From contig JARWKL010000010.1 in the NCBI GenBank assembly GCA_029961685.1, forward strand, positions 8,019,931-8,083,930: a stretch of DNA of 64,000 nucleotides, given 5' to 3'. Origin of the DNA: Aristolochia californica (Eukaryota; Streptophyta; Magnoliopsida; Piperales; Aristolochiaceae). A program made the position numbers and the translations under genes. The notes below the pieces were generated by a model, which ran no database searches, was not told the DNA's origin, and was given only the letters and a program-made list of their open reading frames with translations. Every line of letters starts with the position of its first letter. Positions within the stretch are counted from its first letter, which is position 1. Shown one piece after another: positions 30,075-41,879 of this stretch.

Positions 30075-30600
30075 TTTTACATTTTTTTTTAAATGATGCT
30101 GATTTTTATTAAGACAAAAGCAAGCTCAAAAGAGCATACTACAAAAGAGGGAATCCTTCCCACACAATGAGAGATTGTTGGGAAATTCCCAATTTATCAG
30201 CCAAAGAGTTGGCTGAACTAGGAATGAGATTCCAATTGCAATGTGTAGAAGATACAATGTCAACAATACTATCAGTGATTGGCCAGTGGTGCCAAGGGGG
30301 GAGGTTGTCCTTGGAACACCAACTAATAACCGTCTTCGAGTCGCCTTCAATGATTAACTTGCCATGGAGACGATCCCTAAAGATTTGGAGGCCTAACAGC
30401 AGAGCACTAACTTTAGCATTATTAGAATCGGCAATGCCTACCGGTCCAGCATAAAAAAGAATAGGGTCTCCATTGTGACATCTGAACACACCACCTGCTC
30501 CTACTGGTCCAGGACATCCAATAGCACTACTATCAAAATTCAGTTTTATGCAATTGCAAGGGGGAGGATCCCAGATAGCCATACCCGCTACTGGGGCCAG
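30075..30600 (-). mobile_element. Truncated LINE with open RNase H frame
   Basis: A 147-codon minus frame (30139-30582) encodes an RNase H domain: CIKLNFDSSAIGCPGPVGAGG, ADSNNAKVSALLLGLQIFRD, KLIIEGDSKTVISWC and PSSANSLADKLG. The three acidic residues expected in plant LINE RNase H are present in DSS, N(A)K... and GDS, though the middle one (usually Asn-Ala-Glu) reads NAK, so the catalytic Glu is lost. The plus-strand T-runs at about 30067-30096 mark the 3' end. It is the least decayed of the short LINE tails. Confidence 0.82.
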
Positions 30601-31249
30601 ACATATGTTTTGCTTTCAATCTCTCAGTCGTCTCTCCACCTGATTTCCAAAAACTACTCTCTACAAAGTGAAGCCTCTCTCCAGCATGCCTTTGGAGACT
30701 GTTAATCCTCGCTATCTAGAACCTTTTCTGCTCACCTCAAGACCCTGCATCATGGAGACCTGACAATGAAAAAGCTTTGATTTTCAAGAGACATACATAC
30801 AACTCGCTATAAGCAATTATGATAAATTTGTCGGGAACAGTTACAAATTGCACATAGTGCAATCATACAAGTGCTTTTGAATCACACTTTTGGGAAGCCA
30901 AGGTGAGAAGATTCTATCTGTCCCCTTCACATCCATTTTGTTTTTAATAATTGCCTAAGTATCACTTGTCTCATTACTAACACTTCTCGCCCTCCTCAAT
31001 TGTTCAATTTTTGTATTTTGTTTTATAGCAGTATCTCATTGGGATGTATTTCTCATTCCTAATGGAGCCTTCTGAGTTGAATTTTTTTTTCTCACAATTA
31101 CAAAATAAAAAATTCCAACAATGAGACTAGAAACTTAGGACTACTCTAGATTTTGGAAAACCAAAAAAAATAAATGTCTCATCACATTCCTTAATAACAG
31201 TTCAATTGAACAAATAGGGCTTTCAAAAGGTAGAGTTAACACAGGTAGT
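30601..31249. other. No recognised feature
   Basis: The stretch is non-coding apart from a possible few more bases of LINE 5' to the RNase H. Nothing else is recognised. Confidence 0.35.
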
Positions 31250-31434
31250 GTAAAAGTGTATATTTTAGGGTTTTGGAGAGAGGGTCAAAGAGAGAAAAGA
31301 TGGGAGAATTCAGACCACTGGAAAGACTCCGGTTGGGGGTCGAGCTTGCTCCCCAATGCTTTTATAAGAGTTTTGAGAATAAATTAGAGAAGTATTCTTT
31401 ATCACTTAAAGAACACTTAAACCCTTATATCTCT

Positions 31435-31771
31435 GTTGAAGAGAAGATATGGAAGGCTCTTACAGGACTCTCAAAGTAAGAAGTCTCACAAAACCAGAAC
31501 TAATATGGTGGAGTTTTACAGGAGTCTCACTGAAGGAAGTCTCACAGAAGAGTCTCAGTTTATAGGTGTTTTAGTTATGTTAGTCTTCTATTTATGTTTG
31601 AGTTATTTAATTATGCTAGGACTTATCTGTAAGTGTTAGAGTTTGCGTGTAATTGGGACAAGGGTAGTTTAATTGTAATTAGACTACTACTTTCCTCTAT
31701 TATAAATAGGGGCTCATGTACTCTAATTACAACAAGTCAATGAAGTTTTTCTCTTTTCTATAAATTCAACA
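31435..31771 (+). repeat. 5' LTR of the 31435-33582 element (337 bp)
   Basis: It runs TGTTGAAGAGAAG to TAAATTCAACA and contains CTATTATAAATAGGGG near 31697, a TATA-type promoter box. It is the only LTR of the pair that keeps the TG start. Confidence 0.9.
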
Positions 31772-31783
31772 TGGTATCAGAGC
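31772..31783 (+). other. Primer binding site, initiator tRNA-Met type
   Basis: TGGTATCAGAGC is a perfect match, immediately following the 5' LTR. Confidence 0.92.
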
Positions 31784-33255
31784 AAGTTCAGTGAGTTGAC
31801 TCGGTCAACCCACAAAGATAATGTGATCCTTTTTCTGATCTATTATTGCTAGCATGCTTAGGTTCGTATCTATCTTTTTTTTTTCTTTTTTCAGTCCCTA
31901 TACCCGTTGTTTGCTTTGAGTTTTCACCTCTATACTGAGATTTTCATATTGCATATTATATATTGACGGAAAGATATTTGAGTCTACTTTCCAACGAAAA
32001 ACTAATTTTGGCAATCAGAGTTCTCTACAAAGATAAATTAATATTTGAAGCAGCAAAGCTCAGATTGCAAGAGAGGTTCAAATAGCAGCTGAAAGCTTCG
32101 ACTTTCGAGCCGTCTTATGCCATCAAGAACGAGACCTTACAGGGAGAATTATATATACAAAGAAAGCTCTGTAAGTCTATTTTCTTAATTATTCAACCAA
32201 TTCTCAATTTGAGTTTTCTAGATGGAGATATCAATCTTGGAAGAGTCAATAGTGGCTGGCCAAAGAAGAAATAGTACTTAGTTCAGCCAGATTATAGATT
32301 CCAAAATCTATCAAATTCTTTTTCTCAAAAGAAGTACATTTTGTGAACAGATATTATACCTGGATGAAAGGTATTGAAGTCTGGTTTCAGAAAGAGAAAT
32401 TTCATGTCAATCTGATGTATATTTAAGGAGATATTGTCATTGAAGTCAGCAAGAGTCTTGATACAGAATAAAGAGAATCAAGAGATCATAAAAGATTCGA
32501 GAACGAATATTTTTATGTCAAATTTGATATCAAATTAAAGATATTTGAGTCTAGTTTCTTGATCAAGAAACCGTTTGTGATTTTAAGCTATATTTTTGGA
32601 GATATTGATATCAGAAGTATTAAAGCTTCCTTATTCAGGGATAGACTCACACCGGATTATTTCATGTGTCCTTATTAAGGACTTTCATTATTTGGTACGT
32701 ATTACTTGAGCATTGGCTCATATCCATTGTTGCTATTGTCTCTTTGACTGAAACATTGTTATGGAAGGACTCCTCGGTTGCTAACTATTGCCAACATTGG
32801 TTATCCTGATGATGATTTGATTAAAGAACATTGTGGCCCCATCATCTTATCTTCCTTTGATTCCCATTATCATGTTATTGTTATTTGGCAGACTTACTCC
32901 TATCGTCCTTTATTTGACTCTCACTTACCCCTTTGGCCAAACCCTTTTGAAGCATTGCTTTGGTTGGTCCATTTTACTTATATGGGTGTTTTAAGTCCAT
33001 TGAGACTTTTTATTGGTACCTGTTGGTCTTTTGTCATTGTATTATGAATGACAGGCATTACCCACTTTAGTGATTATTATCACTATATTTGTTCAAAATC
33101 CTTTTGAGTTTGGTTTTGACTTATGTTTTATCACCCATTTCTACCTTTGAGAGTCGATGCCCAATGTTGGGACACTGTGGAGGAGCTTATTACTACATCT
33201 ATACTATTTGGTTCAAGTTGGGATCATTGCCATTACCTCCCAGCTTGAGGGTGAG

Positions 33256-33582
33256 TATTGAAGAGAAGATATGGAAAGCTTTTATAGGACTCTCACAGTA
33301 AGAAGTGTCACAGAGCTAGAACTAAAATGGTGGAGTTTTACAGGAGTCTCACAGAAGGAAGTCTCACAATAGGTCTCAGTTTAAAGGTGTTTTAGTTATG
33401 TTAGTCTTCTATTTATGTTGAGTTTTTTAATTATGCTAGGACTTATCTTTAAGTGTTAGAGTTTGGGTGTAATTGGGACAAGGGTAGTTTAATTGTAATT
33501 GGACTCTACTACTTTCCTCTATTATCATGTACTCTGATTACAACAAGTCAATGAAGTTTTCCTCTTTTCCATAAATTCAACA
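33256..33582 (+). repeat. 3' LTR of the 31435-33582 element (327 bp)
   Basis: It starts TATTGAAGAG (TG changed to TA) and ends TTCAACA. It lacks about 10 bp relative to the 5' LTR, including the ATAAATAGGGGC part of the TATA region. Confidence 0.9.
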
Positions 33583-33720
33583 ATCTCCTTACATACTTAT
33601 TCAAATTACATGAAAATCGAACTAGAGACAAAACTAAACACATAAAATAAGATAAAGTAGCTGCTGGACTTTATAGTGAGTGCAAAATAATGATATTGCC
33701 CTTCAATAGATTTTCTATCA

Positions 33721-34328
33721 CTCCCCCTCAAGCTGGAGCGTATGTATCCATAAAGCTCAGCTTGCCGTAGAATACCCCAAATTCACATCTACCCAGTGCT
33801 TTAGTAAACATATTTCCAATTTGATCACCAGACTACACATAGGGAGTCACAACATCATTTTTCATCACAGCATCTCAAATAAAGTCACAATCTACCTCCA
33901 TATATTTAGTCCTTTCATGGAACACTGGGTTCCCACAATGAATATAGCAGCCTGATTGTCACAGTACATGGTCATAGGTCCATCCTATCGTAGGTTCAAA
34001 TCTTACCTACATCAGTTCATTGACTGTATGAGTCATGGCTCTATACTCAGCTTTAACACTGAAACGAGTTACAACATCCAGCTTATTAGATTGCCTCCCA
34101 TAAAAACACAACAACCTGTAGTAGACTTCTGGTCAAGCTCAGATCCAGTATAATCATCATCCAAGAAGGCCTCTATCTTCATGTGATTATGAGGCTTAAA
34201 AATAATCCTTTTCTAGGTGCCCCTTTCATATATCTTTGGGCAACACCCAGGTGAACCTTGAGAGGGCACATCACAAACTGACTAACAATACTAACGGCAA
34301 AGTATATGTCTCGACAAGTCACAATAGC
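33721..34328 (-). pseudogene. Copia RNase H remnant
   Basis: Minus-strand sequence next to the purine tract gives pieces such as KLSFMDTYAPA, typical of a copia pol end, and further back decayed RNase H codons. Many stops and shifts prevent a continuous frame. Confidence 0.6.
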
Positions 34329-35021
34329 TTATATGACTTTCCAACTAACCAATGATACAATTGTCTTATTGCAAAGCTCATCACTCGGTCCATCATGAAA
34401 GTCATGTCCAACCTCCATAGGAGGCTCAATAGGCTTAGAATCCAACAATCCATACTCATATAGCATGTCCTTGACATATTTCCTCCAAGTCAGTACTAGA
34501 CTTGCCTTGTTTCTAGCTACTTCAATACCTAAAAAGTATTTTAGTAACCCCAAGTTTTTAGTCTGAAATTTCTTTGCTAAATATGCTTTTACCTCGTCAA
34601 TGTTTGTCACGTCACTGCAAGATAATATAATATCTAGACTTGCACATTCAACAGATACATCTGGCTTATACTTCACAATATATACCCATCTACTGTCCAC
34701 AACTGTAGCACTAGCGGGCAGGTCACACAACTGCTTGGTGCCCCTATCCAATAGTGTCTCCATCTCAACATCCATAGCTGCCTTCCACAAAGGAGAAGAA
34801 AGTGCAGCCTGAATAGACGAATCATTAGTATCGGAGGACAACAACAAAGCATATTGTTTGTACCGATCAGAGAAAAAATCAAATGACACAAAGCGAGATG
34901 AAGGATAATGAATACCTTTTCTAACACCTTTCCAAAGGTTCACTTTTTGTCTGTGATATATCTGTAGCGGCTTCTCTACAGTAACATCAAGAATCAGACT
35001 AGGAATCTCCTCCACATGCAT
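34329..35021 (-). pseudogene. Copia RT with its core deleted
   Basis: This is an open minus frame with SSPLWKAAMDVEMETLLDRG, SRWVYIVKYKPDVSVE, then directly DIILSCSDVTNIDEVKAYL and NLGLLKYFLGIEVARNK. In intact copia RT about 100 residues (VDYKETFAPVAK, DVKNAFLHG, YGLKQAPRAW, YVDD) lie between the KPDG and DDII segments; here they are missing and only the end of the YVDD box remains, as LDII. The frame stays open across the junction, but the product could not polymerise DNA. Confidence 0.85.
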
Positions 35022-35860
35022 GGCTGCAACAACTTCAGGAAAGAAATGGGTGGAGACACATCTAAGGAAGATGTAGAAAAGAAAGGAATATCCTCAAAAA
35101 ATATCACACTTGTAGAGATAAATGTTTTCTTAGTAAATAGATAGTAGCACTCGTATCCTTTCTGTGTGCAAGAGTATCCCAAGAAAATATATTTGACAAC
35201 TTGAGGGGATAATTTGTCCCTGGAGGTACCAAAGAGATGTGCAAAATAAATGCACCCAAAATCCGAGGAAACAACGAAATAAGGTGGTGATGGTATTGGC
35301 ACCTATATAGGAATTTTACCTTTGATAACTAAGGAAGGCATTCGGTTAATGAGGAAACAAGCAGTGAAGACAACATCAGCCCAATATGATTTCAATATAT
35401 TTATTTCAAATATATATATTCATATGAAAAAAAATAGTCCGAGCCACTTCTAAAATATGACAATTTTTATGTTCAGCAACACCATTTTGTTGTGGTGTAA
35501 ACACACACGAGGACTAGTGTATAATACCATGACCTTGATAGAATAAGTTAAACTTTTGATTCATAGACTCCAGACAATTATCAATGCAAAGTGTATAGAT
35601 GTATCAAACTGATTCTTTGTTTCATTATAAAAAAGTTTGAACACATCAAATACTTTCATAGGAGACATACCCAAGTACATCTACTGAAATCATCAATAAA
35701 CGAATGAAAGTACTTATAGCCAAAAAAAAAAACAAGGCATTGGACAAGGCCCCCAAACATCAGAATAAATAATATCACATGAACGACTATGTTGGGATTG
35801 ACTTGGAGGAAAGGATGTCCGATGATGCTTGTGTTGACCATAGGTTGACAACTAGCATGT
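34994..35860 (-). pseudogene. Copia integrase remnant
   Basis: It contains SFIDDFSRCTWV (35656-35700 region), a decayed TPQQNGVAEHKN equivalent near 35480, and the C-terminal IFLGYSCTQKGYECYYLFTKK with STSVIFFEDIPFFS. It is interrupted by stops and AT-rich insertions around 35390-35450. Confidence 0.8.
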
Positions 35861-35969
35861 CGTGGGTCAAATGTCCATCCCCTCTTAGACCCCTACTTGA
35901 CAAGCATGGCAACTGCCACAGTCAAGTCTCCTCAAACTCAATTTTGATAGAAGTTCCCTTAGAAACCCA

Positions 35970-36406
35970 TGTCAAATTGGTTTTGGATGAGTATTTCACA
36001 ATTCGGAGGGCATGCCCCTCATCACTTACTCAGGGCCATTGAGAATTTCTAATTCCACTTTTGTTGAGCTCTATGCACTTCTTCAAGGTTTCATCATCTA
36101 TCGGGATCACCTCAGCACCCACTCTTAGTCGAGGGTGACGCCAAGGTGGTAGTTGATTGATGCTCTTCACATTCTATCCCACCTTAGCGCCACAAGGACA
36201 TCTTTTATGAGATTATGGATATCATTCCTCTCATTGTTTGTAATTGGTCTCAAATTCCTAAATCAGTAAATTCTTTTGCTGATTTAATTGCTGAGCAAGG
36301 AGCATCCCTCAAATCCCTTGTTGTAAAGGAAGTGCTCCCCTGATCTGTTTCTATTTTTGTGTGCTTGCGGAAATAAAATATCACCTTTCTAAAACAAAAA
36401 AAAGAA
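35970..36406 (+). mobile_element. Truncated LINE RNase H fragment (plus)
   Basis: Plus frames read TYSGPLRISNSTFVELYALL, QGFIIYRDHLS, LVEGDAKVVVD, CNWSQIPKSVNSFADLIAEQ and GASLKSLVVKEVLP, followed by an A-rich tail at 36391-36406. It has replaced or displaced the 5' end of the surrounding copia element. Confidence 0.8.
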
Positions 36407-36549
36407 ACTTAAACCCGTAGAATAAGATAATGTAGCTGTTGGACTTTATAGAGAAAAAACTAAACACGTAGAATAAGATAACGTAGCTGTTGGACTTTAT
36501 AGTGAGTGCAAAATGACGATATTGCCCTTCAATAGATTTTCTAATAGGT

Positions 36550-37422
36550 AGCTTAGAAGATAAAATAAATATTGGCTGTGAAATTCAGTCGATTTACAAA
36601 TAAGCCAAATATAGGACACTATGGAAGAATATACTCCAATCAATACAATTCTCAGTTAAAGACAGATGACCTTGATCTAGCACCTGTTATTTGTAGTCAA
36701 AATTACGAATTTAGCAGACCAAACAAAGTCTCCGTTAATAGTAAGCATTTACATCCAATAACATAACATCATTTTTGTCTCATTACTGCAATATCACTAT
36801 TTCAGGATCTAGACTTTACACCAGAAAAAGCATAGGTGTACCAATCCTCATCATTAAAAAAAAAAAAAACTAATTAATGTTTACCATGATTATCTTCAGA
36901 AGACTTCCACAACTGCAATAAGTTTTATGCACGAGGAAACATGAGACCACTCAAAATGTGGGATTCCTGCTACAGATTATCGCCATTGCTGTCAAAGTAA
37001 AGGCAATGCCAACATTAAACCAAATCAAGAATGGAAATCTAAAATTGAGATTTATTTCAGGTTGTGTTATAGAAAATTTGTTCAGACCTTAACGAAACAA
37101 GTGATACAAATGTTACGCTGATGGTTACCTAAAAGGTCTGATGATTTGTTGTTTAAACTGCCTGTTATTACTTCTGCTGGAAATGGATTTCAAGGACGTA
37201 GGACAGATTCCCTCAACGTCCTAAGCCTTTCATTCTTTATCATTCAAATTGGAGAAACATGGTGAGCACTTACAGGGCTCGTGCAGAATAATGGAGTAAA
37301 GAAACAAAGGCCTCTCAAATATCAGCAGTATATAGTGATGACTTTAGGGGGGGTGGACTATAATAATAATAAAAATGACACTTAAAGATTACAACAAGCC
37401 TAACAAGTTAGTTTTGAAACAC
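36550..37422. other. No recognised feature
   Basis: This is AT-rich non-coding sequence containing an A-run near 36858. It ends at the left target-site duplication of the following LINE. Confidence 0.4.
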
Positions 37423-37439
37423 AATAGAATCCAAGTAAA
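37423..37439. repeat. LINE target-site duplication, left copy
   Basis: AATAGAATCCAAGTAAA is identical to 44327-44343 and brackets the LINE at 37440-44326. Confidence 0.93.
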
Positions 37440-37487
37440 CTTTTTTTGAAGAAGAAGAAGAAGATGTATTAATAAAAAGAAAGAGAA

Positions 37488-38429
37488 TTACAAAATTTGA
37501 GGGAGCACGTCCTTTATAACCAGTGATTGTAGGGTAGCTCCTTGCCTGGCAAGCACATCAGCCGCCGAATTTGTGGATCTCGGAATGTGAGACCAAATAC
37601 AAGGAACAATTGAGGTAATATATAAAACTTCTTTAAATGTATCCCAATGCCTCCACGGAGGAGAAGATTCGTTCTCACACCAACCTATCACCACTTTGGA
37701 GTCACTTTCAATGTGGAGAGGCCCCCTACATTTATCTCTGAAGATACGAAGACCGGAGAAGAGACCGTGCAATTCAGCAGATGTAGAGTCTAATATACCA
37801 AGGGGTCCGGCATAAGTGAAGAGTTGATTACCGGAATGGTTTTAAATAACTCCTCCGAAACCAGAAATACCAAGGTTGCCAAGAGACGAACCGTCAAAAT
37901 TTAACTTTAGGAAACCAGGATCAGGAGGAGACCATTCTTTCATGACCGGAGGCTTTTTCCCAATGTGCATCAATGCCAAGTTTCTCCAATTTTCACGAAT
38001 GGAGGAACCCAAATAAGGAGAGAAAGCTTTCTTGGTTAATAGCCAAGTTGATATTTGCCCAACCACTCTGTCCGCAACTCGGTCTAGAGATTCACTTTTT
38101 GCATCAAAACGTCTTCTATTTTGCTCATTCCAAAGACCCCACGGGATAAAACTAGCACATGCAGAGAGCATCATCTTTCCAAGACTCGGCATAGGGGTAC
38201 CCATGAGAGATTTACTGAACGAAAGCAGATCAGCCACCATGCAGAACTGAAAACCAAACTTTCCAAGAATGCTGATCCACACCTTCCAAGAAAAGCTGCA
38301 ATGGAGAAGAATATGGCTAGTAGTTTCATTTTCAAAGTTGCAGAATGGACATATGGGATCCACTGAGGGATGACCTCTTCTTCTCAATACGGCTGCCGAG
38401 AGAATTTTACTTTGACAGGCACTCCACAT
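37488..38429 (-). pseudogene. LINE ORF2 C-terminus: zinc-binding region, RNase H
   Basis: It encodes the reverse-transcriptase zinc-binding region (MWSACQSKILSAAVL, CPFCNFENETTSHILLHCSF), WGLWNEQNRRRF, then RNase H: PGFLKLNFDGSSLGNLG, AELHGLFSGLRIFRD, LHIESDSKVVIGWC and STNSAADVLARQ. A stop at about 37842 interrupts the RNase H between GFGGVI and the next part. The acidic triad Asp-Glu-Asp (FDGS, AELH, SDSK) is intact. Confidence 0.9.
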
Positions 38430-38617
38430 GAAGAACTTTACCTTTGGAGGGGCACATAAATGTCATACAAATTTGATTTCATTCACCCTCCAAGCCGAGT
38501 TACCGCTGTTTAAAAAACCATATGCTGTTGAGACCATGAAGGAGCCCTTTTTGTCTGGCCACCAAATGAGCTTGTCAGCCTCCAATGGGCGAATTTTAAA
38601 TGAAGCAACAAGATCCA

Positions 38618-40667
38618 TCAATCGACTAGCCTCCAGAGCCTCACTATCCGAAAGACCTCTTCTAGGATGATCCCCCCCCCCCCCCCCTCAAAAGCTTCTG
38701 CTACTGATATCTCTCTACGAGTTGTGAGAAGATAAAAACTCCTGGATGCAGCCTGCAGGGGTTCTTGCCCAATCCACAAATCATCCCAAAACTTGAGCGA
38801 TTTACCATTGCCTACATAGAATCTACAAGCTGAATGGAATTTAGGAAGCAGAAGGTATAATGCCCTCCATATTGGGGAGAGGGCTCTACGATTCCCACCA
38901 GACATCCACCAGTGAGGATCCCCACCCACCTTTGTGAGAACCATTTCCTTCCAAAGATTTGAGGAGTGAGTATTAAACTTCCATAGCCATTTCAGAAACA
39001 AAGCTTGATTCATTTCTCGAGTTTTCCGGATTCCCAGGCCACCCATATTCTTTGGCATGCATACTTCATCCCAGCTAACCAGATGGTACTTGAAAGAATC
39101 ACTTGATCCCCTCCATAGGAAACGTCTTTTTAGCCTATCCATAATCTTACAAATTGCAACAGGGCAAGGCATGAAAGATAGGGCATAATTGGGAATACCG
39201 GCTATGCAGGACTTGAGAAGGATGAGTCTCCCCGCTTTACTAAGAAGACGTCCCTTCCATGATGCTAGACGAGATTCCATTTTTTCCACCACCATATTCC
39301 AAAGCCTCTTGCAAATACGACCATTGAAAAGAGGCAAACCAAGATATGTTCCAGGTAAGTGGCTTATTGTGCATCCGAATATACTTGCCATCTCACTGAG
39401 AAGCTCAGGGTTAACATTGAAGCCCATTAAAAAAGTCTTTCCCCAATTTACTTTTTGACCAAAGGCTTCCTCAAAAAGACCCAACACAGCTTTAATCTTT
39501 CAAGCACAATCAGTGGTGCCAACTCCGAAAATTATGGTATCATCTGCATACTGGAGGATGGGAATATTATAAGCTGAACTGGAGCTAGTAGGGGGGAGCC
39601 ACCCAAGATTACCTGCCGAGTAGAACATAGCAGATAGAAATTCACCAATCATATTGAATAAAAGCGGGGATAGGGGATCTCCCTGCCTAATACCTCTAGT
39701 CCCTTTGAAATAACCACATACGGAGCCATTGATGAGGAGCGAGTATGAAGCCGAGCCCACACAACTTCTTATCCAGAATCTCCATCTATTGCCAAAACCC
39801 ATCTTTTCCATGATCTCATCTAATAGGATCCAATTAACTCTGTCAAAAGCCTTTTCAAGATCTACCTTTAGGGCAATTCTAGGATCCTTGTTGCGCTGAA
39901 AATGATCAATAAGTTCGTGAGCAGCCATAGTAGAGTCCAGAATCTCCCTTCTCTTCAAAAAAGCCCCTTGCCCTTTGTGAATAACCGATAGAAGGAGAGC
40001 TTTGAGACGGTGCGCCAAGATTCTGGCTATTATCTTATAAGCACTAGAGCTGAGACTGATAGGCCTGAAATCCTCTGGTTTCTCCACACTTTGCTTCTTC
40101 GGGACCAATACAATAAAAGAAGCACCAATACTATGAAACGTGATCCCATTGTTGTAAAATCAATTAACCATGGCTATGATATCCCCCTTGAGACGAGGCC
40201 AAAAACTTTTTAAGAAAACCCCATTGAAGCCATCAAGGCCTGGTGCCCTATCACCCTCCATGTCTAAAACAGCACGTTCAACCTCTCCCAATGAAAACGG
40301 CAAGTCCAAAAAAGAGGCAACTGCTGGAGATAAGCGAGAGAACCTGATATTCTGAAGCTTCGGTCTATAATAACATTTCTCCGAATATAAATCTGTGAAA
40401 AAACTTGAGTAACACATTAATGATCGAGGTCCTACACGATGTTACCTCATTATTAATGCATAATGAGGTAATACGGTTGGACCTCCGCTTAGCTGAAGCT
40501 ACTGCATGAAAAAAAATTGTGCTGGCATCTCCCTCCTTTAGCCATTTAAATCTGGCACGTTGTTTCCAACGGACCTTCTCTTGATGGAGAAGTAAATTAA
40601 GATTTGAATTTTGAGAGATTCGGGTAGAGAACTCCGCTGGAGATAAATACCTCTGTTCCTCCGCCAA
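38618..40667 (-). pseudogene. LINE ORF2 reverse transcriptase
   Basis: RT blocks in order are FRPISLSSSAYKIIARIL, QGAFLKRREILDSTMAAHE, LKVDLEKAFDRVNW, RGIRQGDPLSPLLFNM and the catalytic LQYADDTIIFG (YADD). The thumb follows (VNWGKTFLMGFN, LPGTYLGLPLFNG, AGRLILLKSCIAGIPNYALS, KYHLVSWDEVCMPKNMGGLG). Breaks lie at about 40365-40417, 40108-40160 and a stop at about 39498 after GVGTTDCA. A pure C-run at about 38672-38687 encodes a Gly run (GGGGG) and is a likely slippage site. Confidence 0.92.
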
Positions 40668-40754
40668 GTCAAGGTCCGCAATTTGGGAGATAATGGAAGA
40701 CTTCTCAGTAGCCAGAGAAATGTGATGCTCTATGGCCCACTCTTTAATTTTCTT

Positions 40755-41606
40755 TTATATAAACCGAAGCTTTAGAGGAAAAACCCACTCCTGCCTGCCC
40801 ATGTCTGGGCCCTCGGCCCACCATTCATCAATACGAGCTTCAAAATTTTTGGTAGATAACCATGAATTCTCAAACCAGAAAGGACAGCGGCCCCATTTCT
40901 CAAAAGAAGTGGTCAACATGATTGGCCAATGGTCTGATCCCACGTTATTCAGAACCCAACCTGAGACATTCCCAAAAAGTTGCAGCCACCCTGGACAGGC
41001 CAAAAACCGATCTAATTTGGACAAAATAGGCTGATGTTGGTTATTCGACCAGGTATAATTTTTTCTCGAGAGAGGGATCTCATCCAACCCACTCCCACCA
41101 ATGAAGTCAGAGAAACCACGCATAGAAGCAGAAATGCAATTAGCCGGCGGTCTCTTCTCACTGCAGTATCGAATGGCATTGAAATCACCAACAAAGAGCC
41201 ATGGAAGTCTCCAGGACTGGAAGAGATTACTGAGTTTTTCCCAAAATAAGCCACGCTCACGGTATCTGGTCGGACCGTATAAACCCCCTACACACCAGAT
41301 TTTGCCCAAGGAGAGGTCTCTAAACTGCAGACCCAAAGAGAAACGACCTTCAGATACTTGCAAGGATGCCAAGAGCGTCGAGTCCCAAGCAACTAGGATA
41401 CCTCCTAAGTTACCCTCAGCATTGACAGCCACCCACTTAATAGAAGAATTGGACCAAAGCTCTTTGATGATAGCATCGAACATCTCTTGACACTTTGTTT
41501 CTTGGAGGATCGCAATGGAAGGCTTGAATTGAGAAATAAAATAAGAGATCACTCCCCTCTTCCGGAAAGCCCTAATTCCTCGAACATTCCAGGAAAGCAC
41601 GATCAT
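40755..41606 (-). pseudogene. LINE ORF2 endonuclease domain
   Basis: This 283-codon open frame starts MIVLSWNVRGI and contains the AP-endonuclease-like blocks ILQETKCQEM, WLFVGDFNAIRYC, RKNYTWSNNQ, LDRFLACPGWL and VGSDHWPIML. All the expected catalytic residues (Asn in SWNVRG, Glu in QETK, Asp-Asn in GDFNA, Asp-His in SDHWP) are present. It nicks target DNA for target-primed reverse transcription. The frame ends with a stop shortly before the RT, so ORF2 is split. Confidence 0.92.
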
Positions 41607-41879
41607 TTATTACCATACTTGATGACTCCGGATGCATTTCTGTCTCCAGGTAACGAGCCTCTAAAAATTGCTCCCATGAGATGGGCCAAATCCATCATTT
41701 GCTGCCAAGATTCCGCATCATATTTGTGCCTTTCCACTTGGAGTGCCTTGACCTCACGGCCAGGTCTACCAGGAGAGAGAAGGGTTTGGGGAGTAACTGG
41801 GCTGTCCTGATTGTGGAGATTAGCCGGCGTTGGAATTCTGGAGGCATTAGTGTCTATTTCTTGCTGAGGGGGTAAGTGA

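Larger units (their letters stand above)
31435..33582 (+). mobile_element. Non-autonomous copia-like LTR element (2.1 kb)
   Basis: LTRs are 31435-31771 and 33256-33582. The flanks ATCTC (31430-31434) and ATCTC (33583-33587) are a perfect target-site duplication. The primer site TGGTATCAGAGC at 31772-31783 abuts the 5' LTR and a purine tract (CAGCTTGAGGGTGAG) precedes the 3' LTR. The 1.48-kb internal region has no gag or pol; the longest frame is under 100 codons. A relative with shared internal sequence lies at 60945-62332, so this is a family rather than a single deletion. Confidence 0.9.
31250..36549 (-). mobile_element. Decayed minus-strand Ty1/copia element
   Basis: The 3' LTR is about 31250-31434 plus 33588-33720 (ending TTTTCTATCA, then the purine tract CTCCCCCTCAAGCT read on the plus strand). 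Pol remnants lie at 33721-35860, and a partial far LTR at about 36410-36549 shares GCTGTTGGACTTTATAGTGA and TGCCCTTCAATAGATTTTCT. The near LTR is split by a younger LTR element and the far region by a plus-strand LINE. The far LTR copy has an internal tandem duplication of about 50-60 bp (CGTAGAATAAGATAA...). Gag is not recognised. Confidence 0.75.

Noticed and set aside
32778..33047. 89-codon plus frame in the 31435-33582 element
   Set aside because: No similarity to gag or pol, and I did not recognise a matching frame in the related copy at 60945-62332.
36881..36887. Possible ARPC3 first-exon end (minus strand ATG then gtaaac)
   Set aside because: The word fits a donor, but the sequence upstream does not look like a 5' leader, and such words occur by chance many times in 35 kb.
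38672..38687. C homopolymer considered as a regulatory or quadruplex element
   Set aside because: It falls in the LINE ORF2 coding sequence where it encodes Gly residues; slippage or assembly noise is the simpler reading.
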